Positions 53,803 through 63,090 of a stretch of 64,000 nucleotides of DNA are shown one piece after another (the stretch's first letter is position 1; each line of letters starts with the position of its first letter). The stretch is taken from assembly GCF_020905335.1 (NCBI RefSeq), contig NZ_JAJJMN010000002.1, positions 682,001-746,000 on the forward strand, written 5' to 3'. The position numbers were made by a program, and so were the translations under genes. The stretch is from Flavobacterium lipolyticum (GTDB lineage: Bacteria > Bacteroidota > Bacteroidia > Flavobacteriales > Flavobacteriaceae). Below the pieces are notes generated by a model, which saw only the letters and a list, made by a program, of their open reading frames with translations, was not told where the DNA came from and ran no database searches.

Positions 53803-54939
53803 ATGAAAAAAGTACTTTTTATCGATCGTGACGGAACGATTGTTTTAGAACCTGAAAATTACCAATTAGACGCTTTGGAGAAAGTAGAATTTTATCCAAA
53901 AGCTTTTCAATACTTAGCTAAAATTGCCAACGAATTAGATTACGAATTGGTAATGGTTACCAATCAGGACGGTCTGGGAACGGATAGTTTTCCGGAAGAA
54001 ACGTTTTGGCCAACACAAAATTTTATCTTAAAAGCTTTTGAGAATGAAGGAATTAAATTTGATGCAATTTTCATCGACAGATCTTTTCCGGAAGATAATG
54101 CCCCAACAAGAAAGCCAAGAACCGGGATGCTGACACAATACATCGATAACCCGGAATATGATTTAGAAAATTCTTTTGTTTTAGGAGATCGTTTGACGGA
54201 TGTTGAATTAGCTAAAAATCTGGGAGCGAAGGCTATTTTTATTAATGATAATGATGGAATCGGGAGCAATGAAATTTCATCCAAGCGTGAAGAATTAGAC
54301 CAAACGATTGTGCTTCAGACAATGAGTTGGAAAACCATCTATGAGTTTTTAAAATTAGAAGCACGTTCAGCCTCAATTACACGTAAAACGAATGAAACAG
54401 ACATTTTTGTTAATTTGAATCTGGATGGAACGGGAAAAAGTAAAATCGAAACCGGAATTGCATTTTTTGACCATATGTTAGATCAAATTTCCCGCCACGG
54501 TCAAATGGATTTAGAAATATTGGTTAAAGGTGATCTGGAAGTAGATGAACACCACACCATTGAAGATACGGCAATTGCTTTGGGAGAAGTTTTCGCCAAA
54601 GCATTAGGAAACAAACTGGGAATCGAACGTTATGGCTTTTGTTTGCCTATGGACGATTGCCTGGCACAGGTCGCAATCGACTTTGGCGGAAGAAACTGGC
54701 TGGTTTGGGAAACCGAATTCAAACGCGAAATGGTGGGTAAAATGCCAACAGAAATGTTTTTTCACTTCTTTAAATCATTCTCAGATGGTGCAAAAGCAAA
54801 CATCAACATCAAAGCTGAAGGAACGAATGAGCATCACAAAATCGAGGCAATTTTTAAAGCTTTCGCAAAAGCGATAAAAGTGGCAGTGAAAAGAGATACG
54901 GAGAAAATGATTTTACCTTCAACAAAAGGAATGTTGTAA
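53803..54939 (+). CDS. hisB: Bifunctional histidinol-phosphatase / imidazoleglycerol-phosphate dehydratase
   Basis: A 378-residue fusion. The HAD phosphatase half (1-175) begins [13 protein letters not shown] with catalytic Asp8 and Asp10 and has [17 protein letters not shown]. The IGPD half (about 184-378) has [13 protein letters not shown] and [18 protein letters not shown] with the manganese-binding His and Glu residues, and ends STKGML. It carries out steps 7 and 9 of histidine synthesis; the fusion is usual in Bacteroidota and enterics. Confidence 0.96.
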   Translation: MKKVLFIDRDGTIVLEPENYQLDALEKVEFYPKAFQYLAKIANELDYELVMVTNQDGLGTDSFPEETFWPTQNFILKAFENEGIKFDAIFIDRSFPEDNAPTRKPRTGMLTQYIDNPEYDLENSFVLGDRLTDVELAKNLGAKAIFINDNDGIGSNEISSKREELDQTIVLQTMSWKTIYEFLKLEARSASITRKTNETDIFVNLNLDGTGKSKIETGIAFFDHMLDQISRHGQMDLEILVKGDLEVDEHHTIEDTAIALGEVFAKALGNKLGIERYGFCLPMDDCLAQVAIDFGGRNWLVWETEFKREMVGKMPTEMFFHFFKSFSDGAKANINIKAEGTNEHHKIEAIFKAFAKAIKVAVKRDTEKMILPSTKGML

Positions 54940-54942
54940 ATC

Positions 54943-55005
54943 GCTATAAGCTATAAGCAATAGGCAATAAGCCTAAAGCTTAAGGCTTAAAGCATAAAGC
55001 TTTTA
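54943..55005. repeat. Nine uninterrupted 7-bp units filling the hisB-hisH spacer
   Basis: Nine consecutive heptamers starting gc run from 54943 to 55005, for example gctataa (twice), gcaataa, gcctaaa and gcttaaa. They fill 63 of the 69 bases between the two genes. Inner units are self-complementary, so the whole spacer can fold. Confidence 0.9.
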
Positions 55006-55008
55006 TTA

Positions 55009-55602
55009 ATGAAAATAGTAATCATAAACTACGGTGCAGGAAATATTCAAAGCATCATGTTTGCAGTGGAAAGACTCGGTTTTAAAGCGGTTTTGAGCAA
55101 TGACCCTGATGAAATTCAAAAGGCCGACAAAGTAATTTTTCCGGGAGTAGGTGAAGCAAGTTCGGCAATGACTAAACTGAAAGAAAGCGGTTTGGATCGT
55201 TTGATACCGAACTTAAAACAGCCTGTTTTAGGAATCTGCCTCGGAATGCAATTAATGTGTAATGCTACGGAAGAAGGAAATACTCAAGGTTTAGGAATTT
55301 TTAACGTAGACGTCATAAAATTTTCGTCTAATGTAAAAGTACCACAAATGGGATGGAATCAGATTTATAATCTAAAATCTGATCTGTTTAAAGACATTGC
55401 CGAGAATGAATTTATGTATTTGGTACACAGCTTTTATGCCCCAAATTGCCAATATATGATCGCAACAACAAACTATGATACAGAGTACGCGTCGGCATTA
55501 CAAAAAGATAATTTTTATGGAACGCAATTTCACCCCGAAAAGAGTGGTGATGTTGGGGAGAAAATTCTTGAGAACTTTCTTAAACTAAGTAACAAAGAAT
55601 AA
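55009..55602 (+). CDS. hisH: Imidazole glycerol phosphate synthase, glutaminase subunit
   Basis: A 197-residue class I glutamine amidotransferase: IINYGAGNIQSI, FPGVGEASSAM, the nucleophile Cys in LGICLGMQLMC, and the His-Glu pair in GTQFHPEKSGD. It supplies ammonia to HisF. Length normal. Confidence 0.96.
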   Translation: MKIVIINYGAGNIQSIMFAVERLGFKAVLSNDPDEIQKADKVIFPGVGEASSAMTKLKESGLDRLIPNLKQPVLGICLGMQLMCNATEEGNTQGLGIFNVDVIKFSSNVKVPQMGWNQIYNLKSDLFKDIAENEFMYLVHSFYAPNCQYMIATTNYDTEYASALQKDNFYGTQFHPEKSGDVGEKILENFLKLSNKE

Positions 55603-55627
55603 AATCCAAATTCCAACAACGTAAGAA

Positions 55628-55662
55628 AATCTAAAATCTAAAATCAGAACTCTAAAATTTAG
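55628..55662. repeat. 7-bp-period repeat, hisH-hisA
   Basis: Units aatctaa (twice), aatcaga, actctaa, aatttag run without interruption from 55628 to 55662, ending 4 bp before hisA. Confidence 0.8.
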
Positions 55663-55666
55663 AAAA

Positions 55667-56410
55667 ATGAGAATAATACCCGCCATAGATATTATCGACG
55701 GAAAATGTGTTCGCTTATCGAAAGGCGATTACGACACTAAAATAATTTACAATGAAAATCCTATCGAAGTTGCCAAATCATTTGAAGCTCATGGAATCGA
55801 ATACCTGCATTTAGTAGATTTAGACGGTGCAAAGTCAAATAAAATTGTCAATTACAAAATCTTAGAGCAAATTGCGACACAAACCAGCTTACGAATTGAT
55901 TTTGGAGGCGGTTTAAAATCAGATGAAGATTTAAGAATTGCTTTTGAAAGTGGGGCAAACCAAATTACAGGCGGAAGTATTGCTGTAAAAAATAAAGAAA
56001 TATTCCAAAAATGGATCTCTCAATATGGTTCTGAGAAAATTATACTGGGCGCTGACGCCAAAGACGAAAAAATTGCCGTTTCGGGCTGGTTAGAAAATTC
56101 AGACGAAGATTTGATTCCGTTCATTCAGGAGTATCAAAGCAAAGGAATTCAATACGTTATTTGTACCGATATCGCCAAAGACGGAATGTTAGAAGGCCCA
56201 AGTTTTGATTTGTACGGCAAAATTTTAAAAAACTGTAATGTCAAATCGAGCGAAGTCGAAATTAAATTGATCGCATCAGGCGGAATTTCAACATTCGATG
56301 AATTGCCTAAACTAGCCGAACTGGGCTGTGAAGGAACAATCATTGGAAAAGCAATCTACGAAGGGCGCATTAGCTTAAAACAATTAGAGAATTTTATAAT
56401 TAGAAAATGA
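55667..56410 (+). CDS. hisA: ProFAR isomerase
   Basis: A 247-residue beta-alpha barrel: [20 protein letters not shown] with the catalytic Asp8, [38 protein letters not shown] with the second catalytic Asp, and [15 protein letters not shown] for the phosphate. It isomerises ProFAR to PRFAR. Length normal. Confidence 0.96.
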   Translation: MRIIPAIDIIDGKCVRLSKGDYDTKIIYNENPIEVAKSFEAHGIEYLHLVDLDGAKSNKIVNYKILEQIATQTSLRIDFGGGLKSDEDLRIAFESGANQITGGSIAVKNKEIFQKWISQYGSEKIILGADAKDEKIAVSGWLENSDEDLIPFIQEYQSKGIQYVICTDIAKDGMLEGPSFDLYGKILKNCNVKSSEVEIKLIASGGISTFDELPKLAELGCEGTIIGKAIYEGRISLKQLENFIIRK

Positions 56411-56525
56411 GATAATTGGAAAATGAGAAAATTAGATAATTTGATAATTCAAAAACAATCGTAAAAAAGAAATTATCTAATTGACTAATTATCACATTTA
56501 CCAATTCCCTAATTAACACATTAAA
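56411..56525. repeat. Inverted AT-rich repeat, hisA-hisF
   Basis: Arms 56430-56441 (aattagataatt) and 56471-56482 are perfectly complementary over 12 bp; surrounding words gataatt and ctaatta repeat with rough 7-bp spacing. It fills the whole 118-bp spacer. Confidence 0.65.
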
Positions 56526-56528
56526 GAA

Positions 56529-57284
56529 ATGTTAGCAAAAAGAATCATACCCTGTTTGGATATAAAAAATGGGAGAACCGTAAAAGGGGTTAATTTCGTT
56601 GATCTTCGTGATGCAGGGGATCCTGTTGAGTTGGCAGAACTGTATTCAGCAGAAGGTGCCGATGAACTGGTTTTTCTGGATATTTCAGCCACTGAAGAAC
56701 GCCGTAAAACGCTTGTTACTATGGTTCGAAATGTCGCAGAGAAGATCAATATTCCATTTACCGTCGGAGGTGGAATTTCAAGCGTTGAAGATGTTGAAAT
56801 TTTACTGAACAACGGCGCAGATAAAGTTTCGATCAATTCCTCGGCAGTCAAGAATCCACAGTTAATTAATGAATTGGCTCAGAAATTTGGAAGTCAGTGC
56901 GTGGTCGTCGCTATCGATGCCAAACAAATTAACGGGCTATGGATCGTACATTTGGTAGGAGGAAAAGTACCAACCGAACTCAACTTATTCGATTGGGCAG
57001 TTGAAGTGGCAAAACGTGGTGCAGGAGAGATATTATTTACTTCGATGGACAATGACGGTACTAAAAACGGATTTGCGAATGAGGCACTCGCTAAACTTTC
57101 AGCACTCGTTAATATTCCGATAATTGCCTCGGGTGGCGCAGGAAACATTCAGCATTTTGTCGATTCATTTAAGAAAGGCAAAGCCGATGCAGCCTTAGCC
57201 GCAAGTGTTTTTCACTTTAAAGAGATTGAGATTAAGACTTTGAAGCAAGAGCTTAGGAATAATGGTGTTGAAGTCAGAGTTTAG
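56529..57284 (+). CDS. hisF: Imidazole glycerol phosphate synthase, cyclase subunit
   Basis: A 251-residue beta-alpha barrel: [20 protein letters not shown] with catalytic Asp11, [49 protein letters not shown] with the second catalytic Asp, and IIASGGAGN. It closes the imidazole ring using ammonia from HisH. Length normal. Confidence 0.97.
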   Translation: MLAKRIIPCLDIKNGRTVKGVNFVDLRDAGDPVELAELYSAEGADELVFLDISATEERRKTLVTMVRNVAEKINIPFTVGGGISSVEDVEILLNNGADKVSINSSAVKNPQLINELAQKFGSQCVVVAIDAKQINGLWIVHLVGGKVPTELNLFDWAVEVAKRGAGEILFTSMDNDGTKNGFANEALAKLSALVNIPIIASGGAGNIQHFVDSFKKGKADAALAASVFHFKEIEIKTLKQELRNNGVEVRV

Positions 57285-57450
57285 AGCACAGAGAATAGAA
57301 AATAGAACAAAGAGAATAGACTAAAGAAAAAAAAGATTCTGGTAATCTACAATCTGAACTCTAAAGTCTAGAATAAAAAGGGCAGGATATAATTAAAAAA
57401 CCAAAAGAATTCAGCAATCTAAAATCTGAACTCTAAAATCTAAAATAACT
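57285..57450. repeat. 7-bp-period hairpin spacer, hisF-hisIE
   Basis: Six units such as agaatag, aaaatag, aacaaag run 57285-57326. Two blocks of aatctaa/aatctga/actctaa type units follow at 57344-57371 and 57416-57450, the last ending on the base before the hisIE start codon. Confidence 0.8.
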
Positions 57451-58047
57451 ATGAACGTAGATATTAAAAGTGCACACGGATTAATTCCGGCAATCATTCA
57501 GGATGCAGAAACCAGGAATGTACTGATGCTGGGATATATGAACGAAGAATCACTTCAAAAAACAATAGAAACACAAAAAGTAACCTTTTTCAGCCGATCC
57601 AAACAAAGACTTTGGACTAAAGGTGAGGAAAGCGGTAACTTTTTAAATCTGGTAAGCATTAAAAATGACTGCGATGGAGATACACTTTTAATCCAGGCAA
57701 ACCCTGTAGGACCAACCTGTCACACAGGAGCAGACACCTGCTGGCAGGAAGAAAACAAAGAAAACTACAGTTTCATTTCTACCTTAGAAAGTACTATCAA
57801 GACCCGAAGGGAAAATGCTGATTCAGAAAAAAGTTATGTCGCTTCACTATTCGAAAAAGGAATTAACAAAATAGCCCAAAAAGTCGGTGAAGAGGCCGTT
57901 GAAGTCGTTATTGAAGCTAAAGACAATAACGATGATTTATTTCTTAGCGAAAGCGCCGATTTACTTTTTCACTACCTTATCTTATTACAAGCCAAAGGCT
58001 ATCAGCTTAATGATGTTGTTGATGTTCTGAAAAAGCGTCAGAAGTAA
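57451..58047 (+). CDS. hisIE: Bifunctional PRA-CH / PRA-PH (cyclohydrolase and pyrophosphatase)
   Basis: A 198-residue fusion. The HisI half (1-105) has LMLGYMNEESL, FFSRSKQRLWTKGEESGN and the zinc and metal ligands of CDGDTLLIQ and GPTCHTGADTCW. The HisE half (about 110-198) is helical, with KVGEEAVEVVIEA and SADLLFHYLILL. It performs steps 2 and 3 of the pathway and is the last gene of the operon. A heptamer array follows. Confidence 0.96.
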   Translation: MNVDIKSAHGLIPAIIQDAETRNVLMLGYMNEESLQKTIETQKVTFFSRSKQRLWTKGEESGNFLNLVSIKNDCDGDTLLIQANPVGPTCHTGADTCWQEENKENYSFISTLESTIKTRRENADSEKSYVASLFEKGINKIAQKVGEEAVEVVIEAKDNNDDLFLSESADLLFHYLILLQAKGYQLNDVVDVLKKRQK

Positions 58048-58055
58048 AAAGTTTA

Positions 58056-58159
58056 GTTTCAGGTTTCAAGTTTCAAGTTTCAGGTTTCAAGTTTCAGGTT
58101 TCAAGTTTCAGGTTTCAAGTTTCAAGTTGTGTGAGGTAACCTGAAACCTGAAACCCGAA
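58056..58159. repeat. Ten-unit 7-bp tandem array with complementary arm after hisIE
   Basis: Ten consecutive heptamers gtttcag or gtttcaa (58056-58125), then after a 12-base loop the complement acctgaaacctgaaacc (58139-58155 region). The array can fold as a hairpin and may act as the end of the his transcript, although there is no T-run. Confidence 0.9.
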
Positions 58160-58228
58160 ATTTACTCTCCAAACTTCGACTTCATTTAGTACACCAAAAA
58201 ATACTATTTAGTAGAAAATAATACTTTT

Positions 58229-58849
58229 ATGAAACTATTTATTGGCCTACTTTTACTTTTAATACCAACATTAAATTATGGTTACAAGAAAAATGAACTA
58301 CCATATCCAATTGCTATATTAAAAGCAGATCTAATTGTAGACGGAACTATTACCAAAGTTTCTAAAAATGAATATGAATTTGCGATAACACAATTTGTAA
58401 AAGGTAAATCAGATTCGAAAATCAAGGTTTCTATATGGAAAGAATGGTTATGTGATCCCAGAATTAAAGAATTAAAAACTGGTCAGAGATTAATTTTATT
58501 GTTAGAAAAAACAACTCACAACAATTTTGCTACAATTAACAACAGTACTGGTGAATTGTATATAGATAATAATAGTTTTATAAATATATTTCTTCCGAAA
58601 GACTTCTCGACTCCAGAGATTTTTAAGAAAGGCATTTTAATGTTTATAGAAACTTATAAATTTTATGGCGATTCAAATGACAAGTTTTTTCAAAATGTAT
58701 ATTTTGAATGTAATAAATCTATTTTTGAAATTTATCTCATGAAACAAAATAATAGTACCTTTAATTTCCTAGTGAATTATACTAATTATTTTAAAATAAA
58801 GGAAATACACCCAGTCTTCCAAATCAAGAATTTACAAATATTTGGTTAA
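58229..58849 (+). CDS. Secreted protein of unknown function
   Basis: A 206-residue protein with a signal peptide (FIGLLLLLIPTLNYG). The N-terminal half is a small beta-barrel-like domain (ADLIVDGTITKVSKNEYEFA, QFVKGKSDSKIKVSIWKEW, GQRLILLLEK), a pattern seen in many small exported proteins. The C-terminal half is rich in Phe, Tyr and Asn. AT content is higher than in the his genes, suggesting a faster-evolving accessory gene. No function. Confidence 0.5.
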   Translation: MKLFIGLLLLLIPTLNYGYKKNELPYPIAILKADLIVDGTITKVSKNEYEFAITQFVKGKSDSKIKVSIWKEWLCDPRIKELKTGQRLILLLEKTTHNNFATINNSTGELYIDNNSFINIFLPKDFSTPEIFKKGILMFIETYKFYGDSNDKFFQNVYFECNKSIFEIYLMKQNNSTFNFLVNYTNYFKIKEIHPVFQIKNLQIFG

Positions 58850-58901
58850 ACAAAATTATCCATGAACTGATAATGTCAGTATTTTTTAGTTTCAATGAAA
58901 A

Positions 58902-59011
58902 GTCCCAACGGGACGAAATATTTCTAAAAAAACTATCGCCTCTCACGAGAGCCCCAGCGGGGCGGCATGTATATTACCTGTAGATCATCAAATATAGCGC
59001 TCCGATGGAGC
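58902..59011. repeat. Three evenly spaced REP-like hairpins
   Basis: gtccc-aac-gggac (58902-58914), gcccc-agc-ggggc (58951-58963) and gctcc-gat-ggagc (58999-59011): 5-bp stems, 3-nt loops, centres 48-49 bp apart. A fourth stem (ctctc/gagag, 58940-58951) abuts the second. They fill the 237-bp spacer between the secreted protein and the CBM9-like gene. Confidence 0.8.
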
Positions 59012-59086
59012 TTTCTCAAAAATGTATTTAATTTTTAACTATAATTATTTCATTCCTGGCAGAATTAAAATGAATTGAAAATCCCT

Positions 59087-59794
59087 CTATTCAGTAAACT
59101 CAAAAACAGCAAACTCCTGTGGTTGATGAAAACCAAATCTAGAACTTTTATAAGCTTGTAAAGCAAGATATTCAGTGGTATTACCGTAATCAATTCTAAA
59201 AGCATTTCCTCGCCACTTAGTTCCCGCTTTTGGTGTTGAAAAACTACCGTTTTTAATCGTATTCAGGCTTGAGAAAGGAATTTTAATTTCGGTATTGAAT
59301 CCTTCGTTCGTTATTTTGCTTTGTGTTTCCAATCCCAAAACATCAAACGCTATACTCATGTTCCATCCGCCACAAGCTGGTGAGATACACTTTAACAATA
59401 AATCATAATAAGAAGAGTAGGCATTGACCCCAATTTCGAGATAATTTTCCCCATTACCGTCTGGATCTATAAAAATTTCAACTAAATCATCAGTGTTAAA
59501 AATTTCAGTGTCTTTTTGCTGTGCCTTACCCATAATTTTAGAATCAATCGAACGATAGGCGATATACAGATTATCATTGTCCCATGCAAAAGAAACATAC
59601 GTATCCTGAGTCGCCTTTTTTCCGGAATCATGAACCACAAAAGGCCCAAGAAAAGAAGTCTTCCAATCTGATAAATTGCCATCAATAGTAACTTTTTGAA
59701 TAGTTCTTGGAATAAGAATATTTTGCGAATAAGTTGTGATCGAGCACATCAAACAAAGCAGGATAGTAATTTTAAGATTTCTCATAAATAACAT
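59087..59794 (-). CDS. Secreted CBM9-like (DOMON-type) carbohydrate-binding protein
   Basis: A 235-residue protein with a signal peptide (ITILLCLMCSITTYSQ); the start could be 59794 or the ATG at 59785, which gives a cleaner signal. The mature protein begins with the family 9 motif VTIDGNLSDWK, then WDNDNLYIAYRSID, DDLVEIFIDPDGNGENYLEIGVNA and KWRGNAFRIDYG. No catalytic domain is attached. Family 9 modules bind sugars or cellulose-like ligands. Divergent from the M1 peptidase gene. Confidence 0.75.
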   Translation of the reverse strand: MLFMRNLKITILLCLMCSITTYSQNILIPRTIQKVTIDGNLSDWKTSFLGPFVVHDSGKKATQDTYVSFAWDNDNLYIAYRSIDSKIMGKAQQKDTEIFNTDDLVEIFIDPDGNGENYLEIGVNAYSSYYDLLLKCISPACGGWNMSIAFDVLGLETQSKITNEGFNTEIKIPFSSLNTIKNGSFSTPKAGTKWRGNAFRIDYGNTTEYLALQAYKSSRFGFHQPQEFAVFEFTE

Positions 59795-59964
59795 ATATGA
59801 ATTTGATAAGCTAAAATACAGAAGAATAAACGAATTTTAACATTAATTTTTAGAATCCTCACTATAAAATCAGTCAAAACTTGATTCGAATGTTTACATT
59901 TGTTGAAGTGTAAACGGCTCAAAAAGCCTTCTTAATTTCGACTAAAAGAAAATATCTGCTTCAT

Positions 59965-61620
59965 ATGAAAAAATACTTAGGTGGCGTCTGTATCGCCTTT
60001 CTATTTGGCTTTACTGCCAATGCACAAGGACTTTTGAATAAGTCAGAAACTACTTTTACACATCAGGACACTTTACGCGGAAGCATTACAAAAGAAAGAG
60101 CCTGGTGGGATTTAAAATACTATCATCTTGATGTAAAAGTGAGCCCAAAAGAGAGAACAATTTCAGGTTCGAATACAATCCGTTATACTGTTTTAACCCC
60201 ATACGACAAGATGCAGATTGATTTGCAGGAACCTATGCAAATTACGAAAGTAACACAGGGGGGAAAAGAATTACAGTTTAAGAGAGATGGAAATGCCTTT
60301 TTTATTACGCTGACTGAAAAGCAAAAAATAGGTGATACCAAAGAAGTGGTAGTGAGTTTTACCGGAAAACCAAGAGAAGCCGTTAAGGCACCCTGGGACG
60401 GTGGAATCAGCTGGAAAAAGGACAAAAACGGTAAAGATTTTATCGCTTCATCCTGTCAGGGACTGGGAGCAAGTGTATGGTGGCCGAACAAAGATCATAT
60501 GTACGATGAAGTCGAGAACATGATGATCAGCGTAAACGTTCCCGGAGATCTTACCGATGTTTCAAATGGAAGATTAAAAAGCGTTAAAAAGGAAAAGGAT
60601 GGAACTAAAACCTTCAACTGGTATGTTTCAAATCCCATCAACAACTATGGTGTAAACATCAATATTGGGGATTATGTTAATTTCTCAGAAGTATACAAAG
60701 GCGAAAAAGGAGATTTAGATTGTAACTATTATGTTTTAAGAGACAATCTTGCTTTGGCAAAAGAACAGTTCAAAGATGTACCGAAAATGCTAAAAGCTTT
60801 TGAAAACTGGTTTGGACCTTATCCATTTTATGAAGACAGTTACAAGCTGGTTGAAGTACCTTATCTGGGAATGGAACACCAAAGTAGTGTGACTTACGGG
60901 AATGGCTATAAAAATGGTTATTTAGGACGTGATTTAAGCGGAACAGGCTGGGGATTAAAATTTGATTTTATCATCATCCATGAATCTGGTCACGAATGGT
61001 TTGCCAACAATATCACGTACAAGGACATTGCCGATATGTGGATCCATGAAAGTTTTACTAATTATTCAGAAAGTCTTTTCCTGGAGTATTACTACGGAAA
61101 AGATGCTGCTGCAGAGTACGTAATTGGATGCCGTAAAGGGATTCAGAACGATAAACCTATCATTGGTAATTATGACGTAAACAACGAGGGGTCAGGCGAT
61201 ATGTATCCAAAAGGAGCTAACATGCTGCACATGATGCGTCAGATCATAAATGATGATGCCAAATGGAAATCGATTTTAAGAGGTTTAAATAAGACTTTTT
61301 ATCACCAAACTGTGACAAGCAAGCAAATCGAGGATTACATCAACACACAATCCGGAATTAATTTTAATAGAGTATATGCTCAATATTTGACCACAACAAA
61401 GATCCCGGTTTTTGAGTATATGTTTAAAAACGGAACTTTCGGTTACCACTGGACCAATTGTGTCTCTAAATTTGACATGCCCGTGAGAGTAAAATTAAAC
61501 GGAGTTGAAACATGGTTAAAACCAACAACCGAATGGCAATCAGAAAAAACTACTGATGAATCACGTAAAGTAGAAGTAGATAAAGATTTTTATGTAACGA
61601 CTTCTAATATTATAGAATAA
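59965..61620 (+). CDS. Secreted M1-family metallopeptidase
   Basis: A 551-residue peptidase with a signal peptide (GVCIAFLFGFTANAQG). The N-terminal beta domain holds YYHLDVKVSPKERTISGSN. The catalytic domain has the exopeptidase-like motif LGMEHQSSVTYGNG (GMEHQ in place of GAMEN) and zinc site HESGHEWFANN (His339, His343) with Glu362 in WIHESF. It lacks the long C-terminal helical domain of aminopeptidase N. It cleaves peptides in the periplasm or outside. A strong terminator follows. Confidence 0.9.
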   Translation: MKKYLGGVCIAFLFGFTANAQGLLNKSETTFTHQDTLRGSITKERAWWDLKYYHLDVKVSPKERTISGSNTIRYTVLTPYDKMQIDLQEPMQITKVTQGGKELQFKRDGNAFFITLTEKQKIGDTKEVVVSFTGKPREAVKAPWDGGISWKKDKNGKDFIASSCQGLGASVWWPNKDHMYDEVENMMISVNVPGDLTDVSNGRLKSVKKEKDGTKTFNWYVSNPINNYGVNINIGDYVNFSEVYKGEKGDLDCNYYVLRDNLALAKEQFKDVPKMLKAFENWFGPYPFYEDSYKLVEVPYLGMEHQSSVTYGNGYKNGYLGRDLSGTGWGLKFDFIIIHESGHEWFANNITYKDIADMWIHESFTNYSESLFLEYYYGKDAAAEYVIGCRKGIQNDKPIIGNYDVNNEGSGDMYPKGANMLHMMRQIINDDAKWKSILRGLNKTFYHQTVTSKQIEDYINTQSGINFNRVYAQYLTTTKIPVFEYMFKNGTFGYHWTNCVSKFDMPVRVKLNGVETWLKPTTEWQSEKTTDESRKVEVDKDFYVTTSNIIE

Positions 61621-61941
61621 AGCACCTAAATGGGAATCGCTATTTGCGGACGCATTCAGAAGTAAATCGATTTTAACAAAAATTAAACAAAAGGGCCTGT
61701 TTTGAAAATCAAAATTGGCCCTTTTGTTTTGGAGTTATTTTTCTTTTAGAATGGGATTTTGACACCGCACAAAACACACCTGCCTCTAAGCCTCTGAATA
61801 AAATTTTAAAAGAAAACCCCATTTGACTCTTTTGAGGTATTTTAAGGGTTTGTTTCTTCTAAATATAACACCCGTTTTATTAAAAAAAGATTTTATTCTA
61901 TTCTGACTGTGCTTAAATTTATAACTTAAATACAAATGAAT
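61621..61941. other. 320-bp spacer after the M1 peptidase
   Basis: Apart from the terminator at 61687-61730 it is AT-rich with no frame or hairpin worth naming. Confidence 0.4.
61687..61730. terminator. Terminator after the M1 peptidase
   Basis: Perfect 11-bp stem acaaaagggcc (61687-61697) with 61717-61727, 19-nt loop, followed by T-rich DNA; usable on both strands. Confidence 0.8.
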
Positions 61942-62814
61942 TTAGTTTTGAGAATCAGTATTCCTTCTTCTATTTACTATATAACCAAACAGAGCAGCTG
62001 TAAAAAACATGATAAGACTATATACAGCGGCTGGTATACTCATGACACTATTCCCAATTACATTTAATGCAATAAAAATAGCCAGTGTGCCATTATGAAT
62101 TCCTATTTCCATCCCAATAGCAATTGATTGTTTCTTATTGATACTTAACAACAACGGAGTATAATATCCAATTACCATACTTATTATATTAAACACCAAG
62201 CAAGCTAATCCTACTTGTTGAAAATAGCCCAGGAATTGATCCTTTTCCTTGATAATAGCCCCAATGATAATAAGCACTAGAAAAACAGCTGACATTGCTT
62301 TTACGGGTTTCTCCATTCTTCTTGAATTTTTTGGACAACGATAATTAATAAGCATTCCAATAGCAACCGGAACAAGTACAATTATAAATATCTCAACTAT
62401 TTTTTTAAATTGCATGGGGATAACCTGCTCGTCAATCATAAAAACATCAATCGCTTTATTGACTATAAAAGGAAGCGTAAATAATGTCAGTACACTATTT
62501 ACTGCTGTCAGTGAAATATTTAAAGCCACATCACCTTTTGCTAAATGACTGTAAAGATTAGCTGTTGCACCACCGGGAGATGCAGCTAATAGTATCAGAC
62601 CAACGGCAAGTTCAGGACTAAGATTAAACGATATACTAACACAAAAACAAATAATGGGCAAAAGTATCATCTGACACAATAAACCTACAAGAATTGCTTT
62701 TGGGTAATAAATTACGTTTTTAAAATCATCCATTTTTAAATTTAGTCCTAAGCCTAACATGATAATACCAAGAGCAACAGGAAGCAACTGGGTTAACAAA
62801 GAATTTTGTTCCAT
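61942..62814 (-). CDS. Bile acid:sodium symporter (BASS) family transporter
   Basis: A 290-residue inner-membrane protein with nine to ten spans. The family motif LLAASPGGATANLYSHLAKGD and the later IAIGMEIGIHNGTLAIFIALN (crossover motifs) are clear. It is a sodium-coupled symporter of organic anions such as bile acids, pantothenate or keto acids; the substrate cannot be told. It stands alone, with a 276-bp gene-free stretch upstream. Confidence 0.85.
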   Translation of the reverse strand: MEQNSLLTQLLPVALGIIMLGLGLNLKMDDFKNVIYYPKAILVGLLCQMILLPIICFCVSISFNLSPELAVGLILLAASPGGATANLYSHLAKGDVALNISLTAVNSVLTLFTLPFIVNKAIDVFMIDEQVIPMQFKKIVEIFIIVLVPVAIGMLINYRCPKNSRRMEKPVKAMSAVFLVLIIIGAIIKEKDQFLGYFQQVGLACLVFNIISMVIGYYTPLLLSINKKQSIAIGMEIGIHNGTLAIFIALNVIGNSVMSIPAAVYSLIMFFTAALFGYIVNRRRNTDSQN

Positions 62815-63090
62815 AATTAAATTAATTAAAATTGTATGCTTTTACTAGTTTTAAAACATTAAAAACTAATTAAACATACTGATTCTCAATTAAAATTTTT
62901 CAGTAGAATTTCTATATGGTATCTATGATATAATATGCGGTCATTAATAAGTCATAATTGGCATAACTAATTTAAATTGCCAGTTACAAATAAAAAGTAA
63001 ACATAGAAAATGAGAAGTTTGGATTTTTGATGGAACTCCAACTAAACAAATCAATAATGCCGCAACTTGAATAAATTAGAAAGAACACTA
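62815..63090. other. Spacer between two minus-strand genes
   Basis: A 276-bp AT-rich stretch with no frame, repeat or clear promoter that I could recognise. Confidence 0.3.

Noticed and set aside
56411..56525. Promoter or separate gene between hisA and hisF
   Set aside because: The spacer is a self-complementary AT-rich repeat without a TAnnTTTG element or a frame.
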